Below are positions 1-6,693 of a stretch of DNA of 15,694 nucleotides, piece after piece; positions within the stretch are counted from its first letter, which is position 1; each line of letters opens with the position of its first letter. Origin of the DNA: an uncultured Elusimicrobiales bacterium (GTDB taxonomy: Bacteria; Elusimicrobiota; Elusimicrobia; Elusimicrobiales; Elusimicrobiaceae); NCBI GenBank assembly GCA_905235355.1, contig CAJOLM010000011.1, positions 1 to 15,694 of the forward strand, read 5' to 3'. The notes beneath the pieces were generated by a model. The model ran no database searches and was not told the DNA's origin. It saw nothing but the letters and a program-made list of their open reading frames with translations. A program made the position numbers and the translations under genes.

Positions 1-76
1 GGACTTATTTTAAGAGGATAAAAAGAGATTGTCTTAAATTGTTTCGGAAAACGTCGTCGGAATAGTCTCATATGTA

Positions 77-118
77 TTGAACCCTAACAGCCCTATTTTA
101 AGCATTTTTTGAACCCTA
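77..118. repeat. 10-bp direct repeat TTGAACCCTA, two copies
   Basis: Two identical copies of TTGAACCCTA at 77-86 and 109-118 are 32 bp apart start to start, about three turns of DNA helix. A third CCCTA sits between them at 91-95. Equal phasing on the helix is what a dimeric DNA-binding regulator would use, but no regulator can be named from the sequence. The repeat lies about 70-110 bp upstream of the candidate yajC promoter. Confidence 0.5.
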
Positions 119-188
119 CCAATTCAATCATAAACCACCTTCTGTGCGCCCGGATGACCGCCCGCCAAAAAACTCCCCCGCTGCCGAC

Positions 189-218
189 TTGAAATATGCT
201 AAAATTTAGAGGTATTAG
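189..218 (+). promoter_or_regulatory. Candidate promoter of yajC-secD-secF
   Basis: Two overlapping readings are possible. One is TTGAAA (189-194), 18-nt spacer, TATTAG (213-218). The other is an extended -10, TGC TAAAAT (197-205), with no good -35. The second resembles the extended -10 upstream of rsfS (TGC TATTCT, 7438-7446). Both candidates are followed by AGGTAT. This is the only AT-rich promoter-like stretch before the operon. Confidence 0.35.
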
Positions 219-242
219 TATATTTCATTTTATGGAGGACGT

Positions 243-551
243 ATGAATACTGCAGCACAAGGCAGCGCCAATTTTTTGTTTATGCTTTTCATCATTGGCG
301 CGATTTTGATCATGATGATGTCCGGCCGCAGCCAAAAAAAGCGCGAGCAAGAACGTCAAGCCAAGATCAATGCTTTACAGAAAGGCGACCAAGTAGTTAT
401 TCCGGGCGGTATTGTAGGGACCGTAGTAGGGTTTAAAGATAATGCCCTGGAAGTCAAAATCGCTGAAAATGTAAAACTGATCGTTTTAAAATCGGGTATC
501 GTTGGGTTTGTTTCTAACGCCGAACCCGCAAAACAAGGAGGAGCCAAATAA
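243..551 (+). CDS. yajC: Preprotein translocase subunit YajC
   Basis: Single-pass inner-membrane protein that associates with SecDF and the SecYEG translocon and assists protein export. The 102-residue length is normal for the family. One transmembrane segment spans about residues 11-26, followed by a positively charged stretch (RSQKKREQERQ) that should face the cytoplasm. The C-terminal part shows the family's Gly/Val-rich core (KGDQVVIPGGIVGTVVGF, about residues 47-64). The start is supported by GGAGG at 234-238, 4 nt upstream of ATG. It is the first gene of a three-gene operon: its TAA (549-551) shares one base with the secD ATG, and AAGGAGG inside its 3' end (535-541) serves secD. Family assignment is secure from both the sequence and the yajC-secD-secF order. 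Confidence 0.95.
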   Translation: MNTAAQGSANFLFMLFIIGAILIMMMSGRSQKKREQERQAKINALQKGDQVVIPGGIVGTVVGFKDNALEVKIAENVKLIVLKSGIVGFVSNAEPAKQGGAK

Positions 552-1966
552 TGTCCAAATCTCTGGCCATTAAATGGATTGTAATTATCGTCGTACTGCT
601 GGGCTCTCTGGCGTTAATTTATCCCAATTATCGCTGGTACTCTAAGCCTAGTGACGAACGCGTCAAATTAGAAGCTATGGGCGAACGCCCGGCCCGCATG
701 TTGAACCTTGGGTTAGACTTGCGCGGCGGCAGCAGCCTGCTCCTAGAGCTTGACGTGTCCAAATTAAGCACCAAAGAACCGCTTAATGAAGCCATGGCGC
801 GTGCCATTGAAATCATCCGCAACCGCATTGACCAATACGGCGTGGGTGAAACGCAAATCACCCGCCAGGGAGACAAATGGATTTTAGTCCAGCTGCCCGG
901 TGTGGCCAATCCCGCCGCTGCCGAAGCCTTAATCGGCAAGACAGCTATGCTGGAGTTCCACATTGTCAAAAATGATACCGCCGCTGCGGAAAAAGCCATC
1001 GCCAAACTGGAAAGCATGGATGAACCGTATGACCAAGACGGCGTGCTCAAGCCCGAAATTGCCAAGCTTTTGCCCGAAGAATATACCATTTTCCGCACCA
1101 AAGACGGCGGATATAATGTGGTAGATAAAACGGCCAAAGTAACCGGCGCGGATTTAGACAATGCCCGCTTGACTATGTATGGCGAAAACGGCTATCCCGA
1201 AGTGTCCTTCTCTTTCAATGCAGAAGGTGCCAAAAAATTCGGGCAGCTGACCGGCTCCAACATTGGCAAGCAACTGGCTATCGTGTTGGATAACACCATT
1301 CAATCTGCCCCTGTGGTGCAAAGCCGTATCACAAAAGAAGGCCGCATCTCCGGCACTTTTACCTTAGATGAAGCCAAGCAGCTGACTATCGTGCTCAAAG
1401 CCGGTGCGTTGCCTGCTCCGGTGCGTGTCATTGAAAAGAAAACCATCGGCCCCACGTTGGGTGAAGACTCCATCAAATCCGGGTTGAGTGCTTCTTTGTA
1501 TGCGCTGTTGGGCATTTTACTGTTCATGATTATTTACTATAAATGGGCCGGCTTTATCGCCGATACCGCTTTGGTATTAAACCTCATTTTGATGTTAGCC
1601 ATCATGAGCTATTTCTCCGCCACTTTGACGGTGCCTGGCATTGCGGGTGTGATCTTATCACTTGCTATGGCTATTGACGCCAACGTGCTTATCATTGAGC
1701 GTATGCGCGAGGAAAAATTAAACGGCCAGCCGATACAAACCATTATCCAACTGGGATATGAAAAGGCCTGGTCTGCTATTTTTGACTCCAACCTCACGAC
1801 CATTATCGTGGGCTGCTGCTTGCTGCAATTTGGCACCGGCCCGGTAAAAGGCTTTGCCGTTACCTTGATTATCGGTCTGACCGTCAGCTTGTTCACCGCC
1901 GTATTTGTCACGCGTGCGATGTATGAGCTGATTTTGACTTCTAATCCCAAGGAGATCAGCTTATGA
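551..1966 (+). CDS. secD: Protein translocase subunit SecD
   Basis: Inner-membrane RND-family protein. With SecF it uses the proton-motive force to help pull exported proteins through SecYEG on the outer face of the membrane. Transmembrane segment 1 is at about residues 8-24. The SecD signature LGLDLRGG is at 53-60. The large periplasmic P1 region follows (about 60-305). Five more membrane segments lie between about 312 and 460. The conserved TM4-region motif AMAIDANVLIIERMREE contains Asp376 (DAN 376-378), the residue family studies link to proton coupling. Length 471 is on the short side for SecD (commonly about 500-600). The stop TGA overlaps the secF ATG by 4 nt (ATGA), implying translational coupling and 1:1 synthesis of the two partners. 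Confidence 0.97.
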   Translation: MSKSLAIKWIVIIVVLLGSLALIYPNYRWYSKPSDERVKLEAMGERPARMLNLGLDLRGGSSLLLELDVSKLSTKEPLNEAMARAIEIIRNRIDQYGVGETQITRQGDKWILVQLPGVANPAAAEALIGKTAMLEFHIVKNDTAAAEKAIAKLESMDEPYDQDGVLKPEIAKLLPEEYTIFRTKDGGYNVVDKTAKVTGADLDNARLTMYGENGYPEVSFSFNAEGAKKFGQLTGSNIGKQLAIVLDNTIQSAPVVQSRITKEGRISGTFTLDEAKQLTIVLKAGALPAPVRVIEKKTIGPTLGEDSIKSGLSASLYALLGILLFMIIYYKWAGFIADTALVLNLILMLAIMSYFSATLTVPGIAGVILSLAMAIDANVLIIERMREEKLNGQPIQTIIQLGYEKAWSAIFDSNLTTIIVGCCLLQFGTGPVKGFAVTLIIGLTVSLFTAVFVTRAMYELILTSNPKEISL

Positions 1967-2979
1967 TGACATTTTTCCCCAAAACACACTTTGATTTCCT
2001 TAAATACCGCAAAGTGTATTTCACCATTTCAGCGCTGATCTTTGTGCTGGGCATTTACCTGTTTGCCACCAAAGGGCTGAACATGGGTATTGATTTTACC
2101 GGCGGCACCATGGTGCAGGTAAAATTTGAACAAAAAGTGGACATGGCGCAAATCCGCGCGGCCTTGGGCCAAACGGGTCAAAACTCTGACTTGCAGAGCT
2201 ATGGTGAAAACACTTACGCCGTGCGTGAAAAAGGCTCCGAAGCCAATGTAGGCGAAGTACAAGCCCGCATTGAAAAAGCCTTGGACACCTTGAACGTTCC
2301 GTATGTGGTGCAGCAGACCAACTTTGTGGGTCCCACCGTCGGACAAAATATGACCGAACGCGCCGCGTGGGCCATTATCTTGTCCTTGGTGCTGATCATC
2401 ATTTACGTAGCCTTCCGCTTTAACAACATTTTATGGGGTACGTCCGGTGTCGTGGCGTTATTTCATGACTTGTTTGTCATGGCAGTAGCTTTTGCCATTA
2501 CGCAGCGCGAAATTGACCTGGTGGTCGTGGCGGCTTTCTTGACGGTAGCCGGTTTCTCTATTAACGATACGATCGTTATTTTTGACCGCATCCGCGAAAA
2601 TATCCGCTTAAATCCGCGCGCCACGCTGGGGCAGCTCATTAATCAATCTATTAATGAAACCTTGTCCCGCACCGTAATTACTTCTATCACGGTAATTGGT
2701 GCGTTGTTCGTGTTGTATTTCTGCGGCGGCGAAGCATTAAATTCCTTCGCTTTTGCTATGCTGGTGGGTTGTATCTGTGGTTTCTATACGACAGTTGCCC
2801 TGACCACCCCGCTGGTGTATGTGTGGACCAAAGGCGCTTTGGAAGAAATGCCCAAAGCTGCCAATAAACCGGCCCCCAAAGCTGTAGAAAAGAAACCGGA
2901 AACGGCTCCGGCTGCTGCACAAGCGACTCCTGCGTCTGGCCACAAAGCCACCCGCAAGAACCGCCGCAACAGAAGATAG
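1963..2979 (+). CDS. secF: Protein translocase subunit SecF
   Basis: Partner of SecD in the proton-driven export accessory complex. Transmembrane segment 1 is at about residues 19-36, and the SecF signature GIDFTGG is at 42-48. A periplasmic P4-like region follows, then five membrane segments up to about residue 290. The TM4 motif SINDTIVIFDRIREN has Asn201 and Asp202. ATG at 1963 overlaps the secD stop. A second ATG follows at 1966, and AAGGAG at 1949-1954 could serve either. Unusual is the C-terminal cytoplasmic extension of about 45 residues (roughly 292-338), first Ala/Pro/Lys-rich and ending in an Arg/Lys-rich tail (KATRKNRRNRR). It could contact ribosomes or RNA, but that is inference. 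Confidence 0.97.
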   Translation: MMTFFPKTHFDFLKYRKVYFTISALIFVLGIYLFATKGLNMGIDFTGGTMVQVKFEQKVDMAQIRAALGQTGQNSDLQSYGENTYAVREKGSEANVGEVQARIEKALDTLNVPYVVQQTNFVGPTVGQNMTERAAWAIILSLVLIIIYVAFRFNNILWGTSGVVALFHDLFVMAVAFAITQREIDLVVVAAFLTVAGFSINDTIVIFDRIRENIRLNPRATLGQLINQSINETLSRTVITSITVIGALFVLYFCGGEALNSFAFAMLVGCICGFYTTVALTTPLVYVWTKGALEEMPKAANKPAPKAVEKKPETAPAAAQATPASGHKATRKNRRNRR

Positions 2980-2986
2980 TTTTAGA

Positions 2987-3016
2987 GCCGGGCGCGCTTA
3001 GTGCCCGGCCCTTTTT
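2987..3016 (+). terminator. Intrinsic terminator of yajC-secD-secF
   Basis: GCCGGGC (2987-2993) pairs with GCCCGGC (3003-3009). Two inner pairs reduce the loop to about 5 nt. The hairpin is followed by CC and TTTTT (3012-3016). It lies 8 nt after the secF stop. The U-tract is shared with the left arm of the palindrome at 3010-3047. Confidence 0.88.
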
Positions 3017-3047
3017 ACAAACCCTTTACCGAGGGTTTATAAAAAGG
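3010..3047 (+). promoter_or_regulatory. 38-nt near-perfect palindrome over the leader of the next gene
   Basis: Left arm 3010-3025 pairs with right arm 3032-3047 in 15 of 16 positions; only C3018/A3039 is mismatched, and the loop is TTACCG. The left arm contains the secF terminator U-tract. The right arm contains the AAGG of the ribosome binding site of the gene at 3055. The same DNA also reads as a candidate promoter: TTTACA (3014-3019), 18-nt spacer, TATAAA (3038-3043), which would start RNA near 3050. It may act as an RNA hairpin hiding the ribosome binding site, as a protein operator over a promoter, or as a stabilising 3' structure. The sequence alone does not decide. Confidence 0.6.
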
Positions 3048-3054
3048 ATTTCCC

Positions 3055-3684
3055 ATGCGAAAAATCAAACGCTTTAAAATCAGTACCCGCCAAAAAGAAA
3101 TTATGCGCAAAGTGCAGCGCCTGGAGCTGGACCTGTCGGCTGCCCAACTGACAGACGAAGTGGCACTAACGCGCTTTATCTTAGATTTATCCAAAAAATT
3201 GGACCCCGGCACTGTCTATGAACTCAATGAAAATGTCCTGTGGGATTTGCCGGAGCATACGGTAGCCGCCGAAGGTATGTTTAGCGCGTGCGCCGTTACC
3301 TTGGGGGCAGAAAGCACCGCGTATGCTGACACGCTGCAAGGTCATGTACAACTGGCGGCGCAAACGATTTTATTTGAATTTTTACGCACGGCCACGCTGT
3401 TTGTGCTGGACCTGGTTAAAGAGCAGGCCGAAAAAGAAGAATATGAGACGTTAGACCCGCAATTTATTTACGTGCCTAAACTGGGCCTTGCGCCGGAGCC
3501 AAAACTGTTTAAAGATGCCCCTCGCGTGCCGGAAGATACCGCATTTAAAATTTTGCCGGAGCTGTTAAAACGCGTCAGCAGCGAGAAAATTGACGTCGCG
3601 CTGCAAGACAATGTCTTAACTCCGCCGGCGACCGTCGTTTTTATCGTGCCTTGGCAAAAGAAAAAACGCAAAGGAAAAAAATAA
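3055..3684 (+). CDS. Uncharacterised protein, possibly a degenerate methionine synthase activation-domain relative
   Basis: 209 residues with no signal peptide and no membrane segment, so probably cytoplasmic. The N-terminus is basic (MRKIKRFKIS). The middle has an ACAVTLGAES segment (about residues 78-87) followed by a long helical, hydrophobic stretch. The C-terminal part reads LPELLKRVSSEKIDVALQDN then a Pro-rich VLTPPATVVFIV. This order (TLG motif, helical core, then a 'lL..l...kIgV.L....m..P..S' ending) recalls the vitamin B12-dependent methionine synthase activation domain. The SPGY-type cofactor-binding loop is not recognisable, so if homologous it is probably not an intact SAM/B12 site. 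The protein ends in KKKRKGKK. The start is supported by AAGGA (3044-3048), 6 nt before ATG. It is followed by the acyltransferase with a 1-nt overlap. The family suggestion is by eye and weak; the CDS itself is solid. Confidence 0.7.
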   Translation: MRKIKRFKISTRQKEIMRKVQRLELDLSAAQLTDEVALTRFILDLSKKLDPGTVYELNENVLWDLPEHTVAAEGMFSACAVTLGAESTAYADTLQGHVQLAAQTILFEFLRTATLFVLDLVKEQAEKEEYETLDPQFIYVPKLGLAPEPKLFKDAPRVPEDTAFKILPELLKRVSSEKIDVALQDNVLTPPATVVFIVPWQKKKRKGKK

Positions 3685-4376
3685 TGGCAAAACAACGCCC
3701 CAATAAACAGCAGTCCGTCTCTTGGAAGCACCGTTTAGGCTCTTGGCTGGTGTATGCCTACACAATGTTTTTGGGGTGGACGACGCGTATTTATTGGTTT
3801 AAGACAGATGAATTTTTAGAACTGGATAAGCAAGGCAAAAATTATATTTATTCCATTTGGCACAATCAGCAGCTGTTTTTGCTATATCCGTATCGCGGGC
3901 AGAAAGTCTGCGCGCTAATTAGCCAAAGCAAGGACGGACAATATATTGCCGGAGTGCTGCCTTATTTTAATATGCTGGCTGTGCGCGGCAGCTCCACCCG
4001 CGGCGGAGTGCGCGCTCTCATTGAGCTGATGCACGCTGCCAAAGACGGCTATCACCCCATGCTCACCCCCGACGGGCCGCGCGGGCCGATTTATCAAGTG
4101 CAGCACGGCATTTTGTACTTGGCGCAAAAAACAGGGCTGCCGATTATCCCGGTAGGCAGTGCGTTAAGTCACAAATTTAAAGCAGGCTCTTGGGATAAAA
4201 TGCGTGTACCGCTGCCGTTTGGCAAGATTGCTTTTACCTACGGTAAAGCGTTTCATATTACCAAAGATACTGATTTTAACGTCGCTGCAGCCGAGCTAAA
4301 AAAAGAGCTGGACCGCGTGACGGACGCTTCCGAAATGTTTGTCAACAAAAAACATTTTGATAATGTGCAAGGGTAA
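3684..4376 (+). CDS. DUF374-type lysophospholipid acyltransferase
   Basis: Member of the LPLAT superfamily, DUF374 branch, predicted to transfer an acyl chain to a lipid acceptor at the inner membrane; the exact substrate is unknown. From this start the protein has 230 residues. Key blocks are WHNQ (59-62), with His60 as the likely catalytic His; RGSSTRGG (101-108); and TPDGPRGP (128-135), the DUF374 signature. GLPIIPVGSALSHKF follows (about 141-155). A hydrophobic/aromatic segment near residues 21-38 may anchor it. A longer reading from ATG 3651 exists. ATG 3684 is preferred because it shares one base with the upstream TAA (3682-3684) and has AAGGA (3671-3675) 8 nt ahead. Its stop is one base from the stop of the opposing pilin gene. 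Confidence 0.9.
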   Translation: MAKQRPNKQQSVSWKHRLGSWLVYAYTMFLGWTTRIYWFKTDEFLELDKQGKNYIYSIWHNQQLFLLYPYRGQKVCALISQSKDGQYIAGVLPYFNMLAVRGSSTRGGVRALIELMHAAKDGYHPMLTPDGPRGPIYQVQHGILYLAQKTGLPIIPVGSALSHKFKAGSWDKMRVPLPFGKIAFTYGKAFHITKDTDFNVAAAELKKELDRVTDASEMFVNKKHFDNVQG

Positions 4377-4377
4377 G

Positions 4378-4830
4378 TTACGGCATTCCTATTTTTTTGC
4401 AATAATTCTCCTCTAAGTAGTTCCCACAAACAACGTCTGTCAAATTGAAAGATCCACCATAATAACCCATATATAGAGCTCCCTTAATTTCTCCATTTAC
4501 AACACGACCAGCATATAAATAATCATCTGCCCAATATTCCCAATATTTTGTTTTAAAACATGGAGAGGTATCCAGACAATCATCTGTCAGAGTGATTGGA
4601 GGTTGAAAAGAAGAGTTGTCCCAAAAACGAGAGCCAAGACAATCAACCCAATTACTATGCTCTAACAAACAAATTTGTTGAGCATCATACATATTCTTCA
4701 ACATTATTTTTGCTTCCGCTGCGCGCGCTTTTTCTACTGCTCTTTCATATTGCGGCAGCGCAATGGCGGATAAAATACCAATAATTAATACAACCACCAA
4801 CAACTCTATCAGCGTAAACGCTTTTTTCAT
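4378..4830 (-). CDS. Type IV pilin-like protein (prepilin N-terminal cleavage/methylation domain)
   Basis: 150-residue prepilin. The N-terminus MKKA|FTLIELLVVVLIIG gives PilD-type processing after Ala4 (usually Gly), Phe at +1 and the key Glu at +5. A long hydrophobic helix follows, continuing into QYERAVEKARAAEAK. The C-terminal ectodomain is short, aromatic, and has six cysteines (54, 64, 85, 91, 135, 144), enough for three disulphides. It could be a pilus subunit, a minor pilin or a type II secretion pseudopilin; no assembly genes lie nearby to decide. The ribosome binding site AAAAGGAG lies at 4837-4844. The ectodomain-coding part is AT-rich (about 30-38% GC in two 60-base lines counted) against roughly half GC in the neighbours. 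It stands alone with its own promoter and converges head-on with the acyltransferase. Confidence 0.92.
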   Translation of the reverse strand: MKKAFTLIELLVVVLIIGILSAIALPQYERAVEKARAAEAKIMLKNMYDAQQICLLEHSNWVDCLGSRFWDNSSFQPPITLTDDCLDTSPCFKTKYWEYWADDYLYAGRVVNGEIKGALYMGYYGGSFNLTDVVCGNYLEENYCKKIGMP

Positions 4831-4865
4831 ACAACACTCCTTTTACATAATTTAACTGCCTACAC

Positions 4866-4898
4866 ATTATAGTATATCAAAAAAAAAAAACAAGTCAA
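4866..4898 (-). promoter_or_regulatory. Promoter of the pilin-like gene with homopolymer spacer
   Basis: On the minus strand: -35 TTGACT (4893-4898), 16-nt spacer, -10 TATACT (4871-4876). An overlapping TATAAT (4866-4871) would give a 21-nt spacer. The spacer contains a run of twelve T (A on the + strand at 4879-4890). A tract of this length is prone to slippage, which would change the -35/-10 distance. Confidence 0.55.
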
Positions 4899-4950
4899 GG
4901 CCTATTTTTGTCCTCGGGCTTGCGTACATCTTGACCCTTATTCTCCAATG

Positions 4951-4983
4951 AAAAACACCCGGCAGGAAATTTGCCGAGTGTTT
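4951..4983 (-). terminator. Intrinsic terminator of the rsmI-tsaC-histidine kinase operon
   Basis: Read on the minus strand, AAACACTCGGCA (4983-4972) pairs with TGCCGGGTGTTT (4964-4953) across a 7-nt loop, with one G-U pair, and runs into a T-tract ending at 4951. It lies 36 nt after the kinase stop. On the plus strand an alternative stem AAACACCCG (4953-4961) with CGGGTGTTT (4984-4992), followed by GTTTTTT, could also stop transcription in the other direction. Confidence 0.82.
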
Positions 4984-5018
4984 CGGGTGTTTGTTTTTTG
5001 TGTGTTTTAGTAAATCTT

Positions 5019-6050
5019 TTATGCTTTTGCAACTGGCGCAGCAGCTGTACCCGCGCCGCCCTTTTCTGCCACGGACTTATCTGCTTTGGCTTGTTCAATG
5101 GCCGGCAGGTTTTTGGGTTTGAGCGGAATGCGGAACCAGAACTGCGAGCCTAACCCAATGCCCGCACTGTAAACGCCGATATCGCCATTGTGCGCGTTAA
5201 CAATTTCCTGCGCAATGGCTAGCCCTAATCCCCAGCCCTGCTTGCGCGCATTACGCGTATTTTCGGACTGGTGGAACTTTTGGAAAATTTTTACCTGCTC
5301 ATTGTGAATAATGCCCGGGCCTTCATCCTGCAGCTGGAAGACGACATATTCCCCGTCCACAAAGCAGCTCATAGCAATGCGCCCGCCCTGCGGCGAAAAC
5401 TTAATGGCATTACCCAGCAAGTTGTTAATCACTTGCGAAATGCGGAAGCGGTCCGCCATCACCATAATATCTTGCGGATAGGCATATTTAATGAGAAAAA
5501 TGCCTTTTTTCTGCGCATTGACTTGCTGCAAGGTATAGACGTCGTCCATGAGCAAATTGAAATTAAATTCTTTAAAATCCATATTGAACTTGCCGGACTC
5601 AATCATGGAAATATCCATCAGATCGGTCATCAGCTGGTTCATATTATCGGTGGCTTTTAAAATATTATTTAATACCATTTGGTCATTGTTGCCGCTGCCT
5701 TGCGGATTGTCCATCATTAGTACCGATGTAAAGCCTTGAATAGACGTCAGCGGTTGGCGCAAATCGTGCGCGACAATAGACATAAATTTAGAGCGGATTT
5801 CACTTAAGCGGCTGAGCTCTTGGTTAGACAACTGCAATTTTTCCACCATACCTTCCAACATATTCACTTTGCCGGAAAGCTGCATTTGTAGCGTAGCAAT
5901 TTGCTGTTGGTAATTATGCTCTGCCTTCATGGTCACACGACGCATTTGGCGCATAAACATACGCCGCCCAATCCAATGCGACAGGATCAGCAGCAGCGCG
6001 GTAAGTATCAAATAATATAAAGGTTCCCCAAAATAAGTAAAGTAGCTCAT
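5019..6050 (-). CDS. Membrane-anchored sensor histidine kinase
   Basis: 343-residue HisKA/HATPase_c kinase. One transmembrane segment (about residues 11-26) is preceded by only about 10 residues, so there is no external sensor domain. A basic stretch and a coiled-coil-like region follow (about 43-85). The H-box is SIVAHDLRQPLTSIQGF with phospho-acceptor His95. The ATP-binding domain shows an N-box (QVINNLLGNAIKFSP, Asn210/Asn214), G1 DEGPGI (242-247), F-box FQKF (256-259) and G2 GWGLGLAIA (272-280), all apparently intact. The C-terminal 30 residues are a Lys/Ala/Gly-rich tail. No response regulator is adjacent, so it is an orphan here. It starts 13 nt after the tsaC stop with no clear ribosome binding site, so coupling to tsaC translation is likely. 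Confidence 0.95.
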   Translation of the reverse strand: MSYFTYFGEPLYYLILTALLLILSHWIGRRMFMRQMRRVTMKAEHNYQQQIATLQMQLSGKVNMLEGMVEKLQLSNQELSRLSEIRSKFMSIVAHDLRQPLTSIQGFTSVLMMDNPQGSGNNDQMVLNNILKATDNMNQLMTDLMDISMIESGKFNMDFKEFNFNLLMDDVYTLQQVNAQKKGIFLIKYAYPQDIMVMADRFRISQVINNLLGNAIKFSPQGGRIAMSCFVDGEYVVFQLQDEGPGIIHNEQVKIFQKFHQSENTRNARKQGWGLGLAIAQEIVNAHNGDIGVYSAGIGLGSQFWFRIPLKPKNLPAIEQAKADKSVAEKGGAGTAAAPVAKA

Positions 6051-6063
6051 ATGCTTATTATAA

Positions 6064-6693
6064 CTATTTTATAGGTTGCTGGAGTACTGTTTCTAATTGC
6101 ACGCGCGATAGTGCACCCTCCCGCAGCAATACCGGCTCCCCGGTCATATCCAACACCGAAGAGGCCACCGGGGATAAATCCCCCCCTGTTAAAATCAGCT
6201 CCACTTTTCCGTCTGCAAAATCAATAAGTTCGCGCTCTTGCGTGATAACCGGCTGGCTATGCACATTGGCACTTGTGCACGCAAGCGGCTGCTGCAGCAC
6301 TTTGAGCACTTGCAAAAGCCCCGCGTGATTAGGCACGCGCAATCCAAGCCCTTTTGCGCCGCGCAACAAATTTTCCCCTTCTTGGCTGGCAGGCAAAATT
6401 AAAGTAAGCGCCCCCGGCCAATACGCTTCTGCCAGGCGCGCAGCAGCCGCGTTCCAACGGGTCAAACGCGCGGCTGTTTGCGCACTATCCAGTAAAATTT
6501 GCAGCGGCATACCAGCCGGACGCTCTTTAAGCGTGTAAATGCGGCTGACAGCTTGTTCATCAAAAGCATTTGCCGCCAGGCCATACACGGTATCTGTCGC
6601 CACGGCAGCCACGGCCCCTGCGTTTATAGCGCGGGCAATTTCCGCCGCTTGCGTTTCGGATAACTCATTAATAGGGAAAATCTGCGTCTTCAT
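6064..6693 (-). CDS. tsaC: L-threonylcarbamoyladenylate synthase (TsaC/YrdC/Sua5 family)
   Basis: Cytoplasmic enzyme that makes threonylcarbamoyl-AMP from threonine, bicarbonate and ATP, the first step of t6A formation at position 37 of ANN-decoding tRNAs. The YrdC fold motifs are clear: VATDTVYGLAA (31-41), KERPAGMPLQIL (56-67, the K-x-R ligand motif), YWPGALTLILP (91-101), LGLRVPNH (116-123), TSAN (140-143), ASSVLDM (177-183) and LLREG (189-193). At 209 residues it is the short form without the C-terminal Sua5 domain. The start overlaps the 3' end of rsmI by 26 nt, with GGAAGAG upstream inside rsmI, which suggests translational coupling. The symbol follows bacterial usage; some genomes call this form ywlC or sua5. 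Confidence 0.94.
   Translation of the reverse strand: MKTQIFPINELSETQAAEIARAINAGAVAAVATDTVYGLAANAFDEQAVSRIYTLKERPAGMPLQILLDSAQTAARLTRWNAAAARLAEAYWPGALTLILPASQEGENLLRGAKGLGLRVPNHAGLLQVLKVLQQPLACTSANVHSQPVITQERELIDFADGKVELILTGGDLSPVASSVLDMTGEPVLLREGALSRVQLETVLQQPIK

Larger units (their letters stand above)
1..242. other. Non-coding leader upstream of yajC
   Basis: No convincing gene is visible here. The stretch holds a 10-bp direct repeat (TTGAACCCTA at 77-86 and 109-118), a GC-rich patch around 145-185, and an AT-rich promoter-like part from about 189 onward. A short + frame is open from 3 to a TAG at 63-65. A short - frame starting with ATG at 71-69 is open to the left edge. Either could be the end or the beginning of a gene outside the window, but 20-23 open codons are not significant. 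The yajC ribosome binding site GGAGG lies at 234-238. Confidence 0.5.

Noticed and set aside
1..71. Short open frames at the left edge (+ frame ending TAG 63-65; - frame from ATG 71-69)
   Set aside because: Only 20-23 codons are visible, with no recognisable protein and no clear ribosome binding site; too short to call a partial gene.
3651..3683. Longer acyltransferase start at ATG 3651
   Set aside because: It overlaps the upstream gene by 34 nt and lies in that gene's Lys-rich tail. ATG 3684 has a well-placed AAGGA and a TAATG junction.
4351..4367. Hairpin ACATT...AATGT as a minus-strand terminator for the pilin-like gene
   Set aside because: The stem is only 5 A/T-rich pairs although a T-run follows on the minus strand; too weak to call.
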